A stretch of DNA of 64,000 nt from Panorpa germanica (lineage: Eukaryota > Arthropoda > Insecta > Mecoptera > Panorpidae). Positions 25,901 through 32,493 of this stretch are shown here, piece by piece. Each line of letters starts with the position of its first letter. The stretch's first letter is position 1. Below the pieces are notes generated by a model. The model was given only the letters and a program-made list of their open reading frames with translations, made no database searches and was not told where the DNA came from. The position numbers and the translations under genes were made by a program. The DNA lies in assembly GCA_963678705.1 (NCBI GenBank), contig OY783211.1, forward strand, positions 20,226,603 to 20,290,602. Reading direction: 5' to 3'.

Positions 25901-27557
25901 TAAACTCTGCACCATAGAATATATTCTGTTCTCCGTCGTACTGTGCCGTGCCGTGCTGTGTAAAGTAATTTCAAACTTTAAATAATTAAAGTTAATTACG
26001 TTTAAATTTTAGAGATGATAATCCTTAAGTTAATTTATAATACATATATTACTATTTTAGTAGGAATATAATATTACTTCTAAATTACTTTCTTTGATCA
26101 ATTAATTAGGACTGGTAACTTGAATATCAATAAGTGAAAAGGATGAGGAAACTCATTAAATCTTGAATATTTTATTAGGTTGAATTATATATAGGAAAAG
26201 TTTTACATCTTCACAGGAATTGGAAGTGCATGGTAAGTTTAATTCTTGGAGAAAATTAATAATTTCTGTAACAGAAAAGGACTGGTTTTATGATAGACAT
26301 AGAGGCGACCCAATTTCGGAACATTAGGCAGATGATAACGGGACAGTTATAGCACGACTTGAATCTCTCTGGATTTGATCCACAGTAAAATCTACTTATA
26401 GTAGAGAATGAAAGTTTATTACTATTACATTGACTTTAGCAAATTAGAAACAAGGTTTCTAATTAGGAGCTTATGGGAAGTGTTTTACTACCCAACTCGA
26501 CCTGACCAGCTGGTTAACCTTGAAAAGTCGGTGAGTCCATGCATTTGTTGATGAATAAAACTCTAGATTCAGGAGACAATTTACAAGACGGATAAAATAG
26601 TCTTAATAATGCAGAAAAAGTTAAATTTAATTCCTAAATATGCAAATAGAATCTGTAGTGATCGAACAGATGATTTTGGAAAGCTAAATCAGGTGTTTCC
26701 ACTTTTCCAAACAACGAACCAACAATCTGGAGAAGCTGTATGACGCGATATGCACAGTGAGACACAAGAATATTTTTGGTGTCTGCAAATTTTGCTTCGA
26801 ATACAGATCGGCATTGAAGATAAATCTTTTAAGGCCGATTTTCAAGTAGTCAGTTAAACAGTTCAATTCTAGTTTTGTTAAAAACAAACCACAGTTAACT
26901 AACGAAAAATTTAACCCAGGAATTTAACAATAGTGTCAATCTAAGTTTATAATAAACCACAGTTAACTGACTATTAAAAAATCGGTCCTTAATGATTTAT
27001 TGTACCTTAAATATAATTATATCATAGCTTATTTTTTTCAAATAAATAAATTGTGATAAATTCTTGAAAACTGTTTAAAATGTTCGTAACCGTGTGTACC
27101 TTGGTATGGATATTCAAATGAAGTTTATCCATAATGATGGAAAACCAATACCGAATACCGCCCAACACAGATAGTCTACCCACTACCGTGTACAGTGTTC
27201 ATTATCATATATCAACATACTCCTACAAGTAAAATTAAGTTAGTTATTTGTTCTTATTCACTCTAACACACCTGGAAATACATTAGTGTGCTCTTTCTAC
27301 ATATAATAAAACATACCCAATACCTTTTATTTAAAAAATAAACAAATAGTTCAAACATAATAAACATAACTGAAACAACTAACAAACAAACAAAGTAAAC
27401 AATATCACTTACAAATAATACAAGTAATAATAATGTGAAACAATAATCTAATAACACTCACACTTACTAAAAGGCTGTGGCCGCCCTCCAAAGTGCGGTT
27501 CTTGAAGGAGAGGTTGTGGTCTTCCTCCACCGGTACTCGGGTTTAACTCTCGAGGAG
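344..27557 (-). CDS. sm: smooth / hnRNP L orthologue, 3' half of the gene (5 exons)
   Basis: This is the C-terminal part of an hnRNP L-type RNA-binding protein, a nuclear regulator of splicing and mRNA processing with four RRM domains in the family. The coding order is 27468-27557, 1333-1708, 1023-1173, 740-947, 450-344. All four junctions are in phase and restore about 309 residues: a Gly/Pro-rich linker, RRM3 (RNP2-like VMMVYGL, RNP1-like GTAMVQMGD), the FSKQTFLSEVTNPFP and SKNRIQPPSK inter-RRM segment conserved in hnRNP L, RRM4 (ILHFFNTP, SSSGLMEF) and a C-terminal tail. Introns obey GT-AG. RRM1, RRM2 and the start codon are missing, so the gene enters from beyond the right end of the window. 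The product is secure; the symbol assumes the organism is an insect. Exon-by-exon detail is given separately. Confidence 0.93.
740..947 (-). CDS. sm: sm exon encoding most of RRM4
   Basis: This 208-base exon begins in phase 0 after a TTAG acceptor (948-949). It encodes ILHFFNTPPGIEETTILDVF, then an alpha-helical stretch, then the RNP1-like SERSSSGLMEF and a helix ending in ACNHAAIKSAG. Both RNP strands of the fourth RRM are visible. The donor is G|GTAAAT at 734-739, leaving one base of a Gly codon that the terminal exon completes. Residues SERSSSGL are a hallmark of hnRNP L/smooth RRM4 and make confusion with PTB unlikely. Confidence 0.93.
1023..1173 (-). CDS. sm: sm exon: end of RRM3 and RRM3-RRM4 linker
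   Basis: This 151-base exon opens after TTTTCAG; its first base completes an Ala codon. It encodes FSKQTFLSEVTNPFPLFDKT, then PSFKEFTGNKNNRF and ISLAQASKNRIQPPSK. These words are nearly invariant in insect smooth and vertebrate hnRNP L, and the segment packs RRM3 against RRM4 in this family. The exon ends in phase 0 at a weak donor, GTCTGT (1017-1022). A more ordinary-looking GTAAAG lies five bases earlier, but using it would break the frame into RRM4, so I keep GTCTGT. The following intron is only 75 bases. Confidence 0.93.
1333..1708 (-). CDS. sm: sm exon: Gly-rich linker and RRM3
   Basis: This is the largest coding exon, 376 bases. Its acceptor TTACAG is just above 1708 and its donor GTAAGTG is at 1326-1332. 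The first two bases complete an Asn codon begined in the linker exon 25.8 kb away. It encodes NGNNFNQDRFDDGFAPPFPD, a Gly-rich run (GGRGGYGPVGPGGPGG), then RRM3 with VMMVYGL as RNP2 and GTAMVQMGD as a degenerate RNP1, ending NNIPIGNNKLQVA. The internal Met in GLMKDPQ is not a start: the reading frame continues upstream without a break to the acceptor and joins the distal exon in phase. Confidence 0.95.
1898..1930. repeat. (TA)n microsatellite with T run
   Basis: A run of TA dinucleotides (about 1898-1920) is followed directly by ten T residues. It sits 190 bases inside the large sm intron from its 3' splice site. Confidence 0.9.
3377..3661 (-). mobile_element. Harbinger-like MITE, internally deleted copy (H1)
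   Basis: The right end reads CATGTGCGGACGGCC followed by TTA, matching the ends of the copies at 20.0 and 57.6 kb. The interior carries the shared ATTCGGGGCTCGCGTTTGC, ATTTAAATAC and AATAGCATA blocks. At the left only GGCCG is left of the terminal repeat, and it is joined straight to the central block, so about half the element is deleted. Confidence 0.7.
4384..4402. repeat. (TGCTC)n short tandem repeat
   Basis: About four copies of a CTCTG/TGCTC pentamer in a row. It is a simple repeat with no evident function. Confidence 0.8.
4738..4754. repeat. Poly-C tract
   Basis: Seventeen consecutive C residues abut the CATTCCCACTC start of a MITE remnant. This is striking in DNA of about 30% G+C and is prone to length change. 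Confidence 0.9.
4755..4970. mobile_element. Short MITE remnant related to the 4.97-kb family
   Basis: It begins ATTCCCACTCTCTG and continues TTTTAAGGTTTTAACC; the far end, GGTTGAAACCTTAAATTAAC then CTCAGTGAGT, is roughly its inverted complement. It ends where the next element begins. It is probably a deletion derivative of the family at 4971-5485. Confidence 0.5.
4971..5485 (+). mobile_element. MITE family A, copy 1
   Basis: It starts TAAAGCTTCATTCCTACTCA and ends AGTGAGTGGGAATGATAT; these ends are inverted copies. The roughly 510-bp interior is closely similar to the copy at 6440-6975 (same TCTCGTTTAAGCATTCC and CATTTTGACAGATTG blocks) and is present inverted at 14681-15162. There is no open frame, so it is non-autonomous. 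The target duplication is not clear. Confidence 0.85.
6302..6332. repeat. (GCATAAT)n heptamer tandem repeat
   Basis: Four successive GCATAAT/GTATAAT units, a simple tandem repeat. Confidence 0.85.
6440..6975 (+). mobile_element. MITE family A, copy 2
   Basis: It starts TAAAGCCTCATTCCCACTCA and ends GTTAGTGGGAATGATACT. It runs in the same direction as copy 1 and is similar to it over the whole length, with a few small indels. Start and end are inverted complements. No coding capacity. Confidence 0.88.
7612..7702 (-). repeat. tRNA-derived SINE fragment
   Basis: On the minus strand GGGTTCGATCCTGGG fits the pol III B box (GGTTCGANTCC), preceded by GGGAGCATTGATGCTTCA. A second diverged copy of the same 80-90 bases lies at 61135-61213. 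No tRNA cloverleaf can be completed, so this is a SINE head and not a tRNA gene. Confidence 0.5.
7881..8021 (+). pseudogene. 46-codon ATG frame, unrecognised
   Basis: It reads MPKRDIFREVVRKYVQGRQI and continues for 46 residues to TGA. The basic, helix-prone N-terminus differs from the Ile/Phe/Asn-rich noise of the surrounding AT-rich DNA and recalls small DNA-binding helices of transposases, but I cannot assign it. It may be a fragment of a dead element. Confidence 0.2.
8994..9207. mobile_element. TA-flanked MITE with ~42-bp terminal inverted repeats
   Basis: The left end TAGTTTAAATTACGAGAG, continuing TTCGGCGGCGACTCATACTT, is matched by the complement of the right end with about three mismatches in 44 bases. 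TA dinucleotides flank both ends (8992-8993, 9208-9209), as for Tc1/mariner-type insertions. Length 214 bp, non-coding. Confidence 0.88.
9535..9600. repeat. Dispersed repeat shared with the right edge of the window
   Basis: GGCTAATAAGGCAAATTCAA and then GTAATCTGCTT recur, with about six changes, at 63955-64000, where the window cuts the copy off. The identity of the repeat is unknown. Confidence 0.55.
10602..11143. mobile_element. MITE with ~45-bp terminal inverted repeats
   Basis: The left end GTATGGTACACATATGCGAC and then AACATGCGACATCCAACATT is matched in inverse by the right end (AATGTTGGATGTCGCATGC ... GTCTGTATCATAC). A further partial copy of the end lies inside at about 11000-11040. 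Length 542 bp; no transposase. Target duplication not clear. Confidence 0.82.
11902..12264. mobile_element. MITE with 23-bp inverted ends
   Basis: TAGTTGGGGAAATTCGTCGT at the left recurs inverted as ACAACGGATTTCGCCGACTA at the right, about 78% alike. A related end, TAGTCGGAGAAATTCGTCGT, lies at 21911-21933 without a clear partner. Length 363 bp, non-coding. Confidence 0.6.
14681..15162 (-). mobile_element. MITE family A, copy 3 (inverted)
   Basis: It starts AGTATCATTTCCACTCACTG and ends TTGAGTGGAAATGAGGCTTT. The interior is the reverse complement of copies 1 and 2 (for example GACAATCTGTCAAAATGCAG) but more diverged, so it is an older insertion. Confidence 0.8.
16716..16800 (-). repeat. tRNA-Met-like SINE head
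   Basis: The minus strand reads GTTCCTCAGTGGCAAG (A-box-like), CCCTCATAAGAG (anticodon-arm-like with CAT) and CGGGTTCGATTCTCG (B box). The acceptor stem does not pair, so it is read as a SINE-type derivative, not a working tRNA. It stops 36 bases before the next MITE. Confidence 0.4.
16836..17224. mobile_element. MITE with ~36-bp terminal inverted repeats
   Basis: The left end ATGCCGGTTTACACCAGAGA then GACAGTTT matches the complement of the right end (AACTGTCTCTCTGGTGTCAA then ACCGGCAT); outermost bases are CCCACTC and GAGTGGG. Length 389 bp. The interior is T-rich with several TTTTGTTTTG runs and no transposase. Confidence 0.85.
18087..18143 (+). repeat. Left flank of a ~57-bp direct repeat pair
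   Basis: TTTCACAGAGCAGATTAAAA and surrounding bases recur in direct orientation at 18920-18976 (TTTCACAAAGCAGATCAAAA), just outside the other end of the TTAA-flanked element. The two arms thus bracket it. Confidence 0.7.
18145..18907. mobile_element. TTAA-flanked element with ~45-bp inverted ends
   Basis: TTAA is present at 18141-18144 and 18908-18911. The left end GGTAAACGTCCACTTACC ... GTCATTAGACGCATCG is matched in inverse by CGATGCGTCTAATGAC ... GTGAACGCTTTCC. A TTAA target is typical of piggyBac-superfamily elements, but the terminal bases are not the usual CCY, so the class is an inference. Length 763 bp. The interior contains two GC-rich GGATCCG/ACCCG islands (18288-18365, 18460-18500). 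No transposase. Confidence 0.75.
18920..18976 (+). repeat. Right flank of the ~57-bp direct repeat pair
   Basis: This is the partner of 18087-18143, about 75-80% identical by eye, in the same orientation. Confidence 0.7.
20049..20366 (+). mobile_element. Harbinger-like MITE with TTA duplication (H2)
   Basis: TTA (20046-20048) precedes GGCCGTCCGCACA, and GTGTGCAGACGGCC is followed by TTA (20367-20369). A 3-bp TTA/TAA duplication with GG..CC ends fits PIF/Harbinger. The interior shares GGTTTTGAGCA, TTCTTGGTCGCAGGGCA and TTATGCTATTGTTAAAAAT with the copies at 57.6 and 58.0 kb. Length 318 bp. Confidence 0.88.
20461..20612 (+). mobile_element. Partial copy of MITE family N (core only)
   Basis: GTCTGTCGGTAAAACAGTGA, CTCATGAACGCCATAGATG and ACAGTTGATATTTGGAG are shared with the full elements at 50815-51390 and 59369-59920. 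The terminal repeats of the family are absent. Confidence 0.75.
21409..21432. repeat. (TACTCG)n hexamer repeat
   Basis: About four units of TACTCG/TATTCG in tandem, overlapping the TACTCGTA octamer that is frequent in this window. Confidence 0.7.
22446..22725. mobile_element. MITE with ~36-bp terminal inverted repeats
   Basis: The left end GGTGTGCTTCATTCGGCTGC then TATTTTGGAAATAA is matched by the complement of the right end (TTATTTTCAAAATGGCCGTC then GAATGAAGGCGCTCACC). Length 280 bp, non-coding. Confidence 0.8.
23341..23810. mobile_element. Inverted-repeat element with GTCAGTAGG ends
   Basis: GTCAGTAGGCGTATTGCAGT at the left and TGCAACTACATCCTACTGAC at the right are inverted complements, and diverged similarity continues inward for about 75 bases. 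The interior has another inverted pair around CAACGTTG/TCCAACGTTCATG. It is related to the element at 62.0 kb. Length 470 bp. Confidence 0.65.
23850..24213. mobile_element. GC-rich hAT-like MITE
   Basis: The left end CCAGGGGCGGCCTTAGCC is matched by the complement of the right end CCTAAGGCTGCCTCTGG. CAGGGGCGG-type ends are common in hAT elements. The flanks TGTGAGAG and ATTGAGAG are an imperfect 8-bp duplication (6 of 8). Both ends carry a second shared GCGAGGCCCCGGG block, and the centre is AT-rich. Length 364 bp. Confidence 0.7.
27468..27557 (-). CDS. sm: sm Gly/Pro-rich linker exon (isolated)
   Basis: This 90-base exon lies between the acceptor TTTGTTTCAG (27558-27560 is its CAG) and the donor GTAAGTG (27461-27467). 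In the sm frame it reads PRELNPSTGGGRPQPLLQEP and HFGGRPQPF, low-complexity linker of the kind found between RRM2 and RRM3. It starts with two bases of a split codon and ends with one base, which the two leading bases at 1708 complete to Asn; this phase match is the main support. The block is clearly richer in G+C than its surroundings. It could be alternatively included: 90 bases is a multiple of three, so skipping it would keep the frame. Confidence 0.82.
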
Positions 27558-28447
27558 CTGAAACAAAAGGAAATCAACATATATATGGCAATTAATGTAT
27601 AGAACATGTATTGAAAATGAATTGTATTTGTAGACAATTTTATATGGTAAATAAAAATTCTACATAAAAACATCGAAATATTTATTTCAGTTACGTACTT
27701 TATTATCCTAGATATTGTCACTGTGTCGAATGGATCTTTATTAAAGTTTAACAACAATAAATTGTTTCTTAAACAATTAGAAATGGCGATTGAATTACTT
27801 TCGTAGTACGAATATTTAGTAAGCCGACTTCGGAGCTTATAGATACTAAAATTTCTATTCAAATTCATTAAGTGAATTCAATGAAAGTGAAATACAGCAA
27901 TATGCAGGGAAGACCTGTGTAATCAACTGGAACCACACACACATTCTTAGCATTTTATAGGTTTGTCTAATCTTGTCGAATAGTGCTCAATAAACGAGTC
28001 TCTTATGGGAAATTAATGTAGAAACTAAACAGATCTTAAGTCTTTTAGAGTTAGAGTTCTTATAGTTGAACCGACTTTTTTTTTTTTGTAGGATGCATTG
28101 TTTCGCATAAACACACATTTATCATGAGAGGAAGTTTCTACTTTAATCTTTTAAATACGTCCGTATGAAAAAATACCGCCCTACACACGCGTACATTTTT
28201 CAACTCTCTGAGATAGATATTACTTCGTACAGAACGATCGCGGTCACCTTTATGTTTACCATTTTACGGGCATCGGACTGGTGACTTTTGTTACTTACAG
28301 TACAGTGATGTATTGATAAATATTAAAGTAGTCTTCCTTTTATGATAAAGTATACTAATACTAATCAAATCGACAGGCTCGACGAAAAGCGTTCTGTATG
28401 GGAATCGAGAAGAGCGGACTAGGATTACACAAATCGGCGGCTTGATT

Positions 28448-28840
28448 GAGTAGCTAGAACTCTCAAAGCAAGCCGATTCCTGTGTCTTTGCATATGTTGT
28501 GTCACAAAACAGTACATACATATACGACAGTACGCCAAGTCAAACTTGTGTACTGTAGGAGGTGTATGGAGTTGTTTTACACTAATATAATTTATCATGT
28601 GTGAAAACTTTTACTTTAATTTTTATCGATACACCACTGTTATGAAAGAGTTAATTGCATTATTTTTCATAAAATTCGCTTAAATACATTTCCACTATGA
28701 GACCCAGGTAGCGCCTGTATTCGGACGGCTTTGTCGCTTGCAGTGTGCGAGGATTAATTATATTTGAGGTTCGGGATAGGTAACGCGTTGTAGTGCGTAT
28801 ACGTCCGATCAATATTCGCTGCAATACAGTGCCATACTGA
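28448..28840 (+). mobile_element. Repeat J, copy 1
   Basis: Its blocks GTACGCCAAGTCAAACTT, TGGAGTTGTTTTACACTAA, TTTTTATCGATACACCACTG, CGGACGGCTTTGTCGC and GCGTATACGTCCG all recur in reverse complement and in the same relative order at 44046-44520. This copy is truncated or more decayed at its ends. Confidence 0.7.
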
Positions 28841-29738
28841 GATAGGCTTTATGGAATCGGTGTGCCGACCGATACGCTATAAACGAAGCCCTATGACCTA
28901 TAGTGTTCAGACGTTAATCCGAAAATATTGTAATGAAAGCTGAAGACTTCGGGTCAAATCAGAAAGACATGTATAAAAATATTCCGGAAATAAGAACAGC
29001 TATTTATGTAAATAGATAATTATAACTGTAAACTAACTGCTCTTAATGGAAAGATTTCTATTTATGGTATCGACCTATTGATATCCTCGTTATGTTCAAA
29101 TATTTATCCACGTTATGCTGCATGGTGCACTAAGCTGTCAATTTATTCACTGTGACATATGAAGTTAAATGCAGAGGGTTGAACATGAGACTCTGGTACA
29201 CTGGGACATATTCCAGGTCACATGAAGTTCAAATTATTCACGTGTTGATACGTCATCAAGCCACCCTCTTGCAGTGGTGTTAAATGTCTTTTAAATGGCA
29301 TCTTCAGTTCCCTTTAATCACCAGCTAATCTATCTTCTAGCATACTCTTTTTGAATGGCAGCATGGGAGCACATCCTGGTGATATCGCGATAATGCCACA
29401 TCAAATGGAGGTTAGAAGTTTCTACTTCCGATTCCGTTAGTCATTCTAAAGTTAATCTATCCAAGCTCTGGGCTGGATTTCATTTCCTAGCTGCTTAACA
29501 TTTTTACTTTATTTTTTTATCATTCATTTTCATGATAAAAAGATTTATACTGATATTAAGTAAGAATGGAAATTTACATTTATTTTCATTTTAATTCTTT
29601 GAAAAGGTGTTTTACGGTATGTTACGTATATATGAGGTGTTTTGAAACAGTCAAGAATATAATACATATAAAGTAATCGACAAAGAGGAATCTATAAAAG
29701 TAGTCGAGGATTAATATTTCATCAAACGCTAATATTAT

Positions 29739-30459
29739 GGAGGTACAGGACGTTAACGTAAATGATGAAAACGTTGTGAAATTTGGAGGGTCGATACAAA
29801 TAGTTAAAATACATGCTGTCTCAAAATTTTAGAAATCTAGGGTTCATAGTTTTCTTTTTATACATGATTAAATATAGTCATTTACATACAAATCATAATT
29901 TTTCAATTTCACTACATAATATAACTTTTAACTATTAAAAAATGATGACACGACTTTCAAAAACTAGGTGTATATAAAAGAATCTTTTCTGTAACTATTG
30001 CAAAATGAAAATTATCAAAAGGATATCTATATACGAAAATATTAAAAAAAAAAACCAGTAAGAAACAGTAAGTGTAGGTTATAAGCAGACAACGTTGAAA
30101 ATCCCAATTTGAGCGGGAAATTCAAAATCGGAATAAATATTTTATAAAATATAACAATGTATTTGTCAAAGAACCAAATCACGCATGCGTCAACACAAGT
30201 AAATTTACAGCGTTGCCAAATTTATTATTCCTTTTTCAAAATATTTAATTTGAATTTAAATTGAATTAATATAAATTTGATATTAATTATAGGTAATTTT
30301 TCATTTATTTAACTATTATATGCATAAAAAAATCATTTTAACTAGCAAATAGCAGTTTAATAGGGAATTGAAAAATTCATTTTCAAAGATACAGTCCCAA
30401 TATTTGCTCGTCTTCCGTTGAGATAAACTTTTTGCATTGACGGTACGTCCTGTACCTCC
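29739..30459. mobile_element. Inverted-repeat element with GGAGGTACAGGACGT ends
   Basis: GGAGGTACAGGACGT at the left is perfectly complemented by ACGTCCTGTACCTCC at the right. Length 721 bp, AT-rich interior with no usable open frame. The flanking bases (TTAT / TTAA) do not settle the target duplication. Confidence 0.75.
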
Positions 30460-31602
30460 TTAACTTTATATAAAATGCATACTTCATCATTTTAATTAAA
30501 CGATCTTAATTATCACGTACCAGTGTACAGGTGCATAATACATTTCAGTAATTTTAATCTTTTGTTGCCATTTAAGGCTCCACATCTGTTAAGACTGTTG
30601 TCAACAGGCTCCAATACTCTTGTGCTACAGTTTGAACTTTAACCTAATGAACAGTTTGAGCGCTCGCGATGTAAATACTGTACACTGTATAATACTTGTA
30701 TCACAATTCACTTGGAAATGTCCCTTTTAAGTGCTCTTAAAGACTTCTTTAATTATTAAATGACATTACATTAATAAGACATTATTAGACTTTTACTTAA
30801 ATAATAAAACACAACATATAAAAAATTTGAAATGTTAAGCTTACTAAAACATTATAAAATGTTATGTTACAAGTCCTGCCCTCAGGAAATAAGCTGTTGT
30901 ATTTGTCTATCATATCTCTCCCTTTTTTATCCCTAACAAAGTTCGCCAGATAAATCTCAATCTAACAAAATTTTCGACAAAGAAACGAATCTAATATCTG
31001 CCCAATCCAAGTTTAAGAACGCATTTGTGACTTTCTCTTCACATCCCTTACTTGAGGGTGGTTGAATGTTATTTTATGGGGGTGGCTTTTAGCCAGAAAG
31101 CGAATACGTAGCTGTATGTGGCTACTAGATACGGAGGGAGTGGAGAATTGGGAGGTAAGAAGGAGAGTTGTTAGCTAAAGTGTTACGCGATAACAAGGAT
31201 AGTAATTTCCGAAATGTTTGCGAGATTCAAAATGGTGGAACATGATTACGTGTTATACAAATATTTATAAAGTAAAGTGGGTAATGATACGTCATCTAAG
31301 GCTGGAAGTTATGGGCGCTTAAATATACTTGATTATGTCACATTGAAACTTAACGACAATAAATTTATTATGTCTAAGATTTAATTGCTATCAATGTGCA
31401 ATGTTTCTTATGAAATGATCGGATGAAATGATGCTTTTACATTAAAATTAATATTACTATATAAGAAAAATTCGTGATAAAATCACAATCCTTTGAAGGA
31501 GTTCCCAAACTTTTGGAGTTCGTGACCACATTGAGGTATTAAGCTACGGGGACTGGATTGTATGTTAGTTGCAACTGCAAGATTATGTTAAGATTTACTT
31601 CT

Positions 31603-31690
31603 ACATCTACCTATTCTCCAGACTTAAGCCCTTGTGATCTTCTTTGTTTTCAAACATGAGGCAAAAAAAGTCATCAAATGAGTAAATCAT
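31603..31690 (+). pseudogene. Mariner transposase relic
   Basis: The + strand reads STSTYSPDLSPCDLLCFQT then stop. YSPDLSPCD is the motif holding the third catalytic Asp of mariner-family transposases (YSPDLAPxD). After a one-base shift the sequence continues MRQKKSSNE, recalling the KK..SSNE segment that follows it in the family. Only this scrap is recognisable, with stops on both sides and no terminal repeats found, so it is long dead. Confidence 0.6.
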
Positions 31691-32321
31691 ACTTTTTGAT
31701 GAGTATAAAAAAATCTAGAACACGAAAACTAATGGAATAAGAGTAGTAAGCTAAAAAGCAATTATGTTCAAACATAAATTGAATTTAAAAAGAACATATT
31801 TTCACGTAAGTAACGGAATTATGAAATAAGCCATTGTACTACTTCACTGTCGTAAATAGCAGAACTTAAAATTTAAAAAAACTTTTAAACTAACGTCCCA
31901 AACCTATATTGGAATGTAATTTACAGTTGAAGATGTAATAAACAGTAATATAAGTGCATTGTTTTGCGGATGCATTTACTTTCTATTCTTGATATTGTAT
32001 TCTTTTTTATTTTTCATTTTTCATTCATTTGTAAAAGCCCGCGGGTTGTAGGTTTAGGTCATTTGCTTTAAGTTGTGAATCCATCCATAGTTAGAGATAA
32101 ACACAAATCGTTCCTCAACGCTGCACTCCCTCACCAATTTATATTCGAACATGAACCTTCTGTCCAATAAGATTTAAATGATTAGATTATCATTTATAGT
32201 TTACGAAATACAACTTTAGACAAATGCAAGTGCATTGTTTTATTTTGGACGCTGAAGTGTTTTTGTCAGATCTTCTTATTCATAACCAAATTTATATATG
32301 TATATATTTTTTTTGTATATA

Positions 32322-32493
32322 CAGGGTATCCCAAAAACAATGTATACGCAATATGTTCACTGTTATCGGCAGTGTAGGAGGAAAAGTTTTACATTTTACG
32401 TAGTTCCTTTTACAATTTAAATATTAATTATATCTTAATAAATCTGAAGGTATAATCATTCAAACGGAGTATACATATTTTTGGGACACCCTG
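32322..32493. mobile_element. Short MITE with CAGGGTRTCCCAAAAA ends
   Basis: CAGGGTATCCCAAAAACAAT then GTATAC at the left is matched in inverse by GTATACATATTTTTGGGACA then CCCTG at the right (about 25 bp). ATA flanks both sides. Length 172 bp, non-coding; the ends resemble Tc1/mariner-type MITEs. Confidence 0.82.

Larger units (their letters stand above)
1709..27467 (-). other. 25.8-kb sm intron rich in small DNA transposons
   Basis: The intron is bounded by the donor GTAAGTG at 27461-27467 and the acceptor at 1709-1711. It is phase 1. I found no RRM-like exon inside it. Most recognisable content is MITEs, listed separately. Stretches with nothing I can name beyond AT-rich sequence and tiny repeats are about 1931-3376, 3662-4664, 6976-7610, 7710-8990, 9210-10600, 12265-14680, 15163-16700, 18980-20048, 20613-21910, 22726-23340 and 24214-27460. 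Confidence 0.85.

Noticed and set aside
27467-27868. 133-codon minus frame across the linker exon
   Set aside because: It reads the exon in the wrong phase and runs through intron; the sm frame PRELNPSTGGG is the real one.
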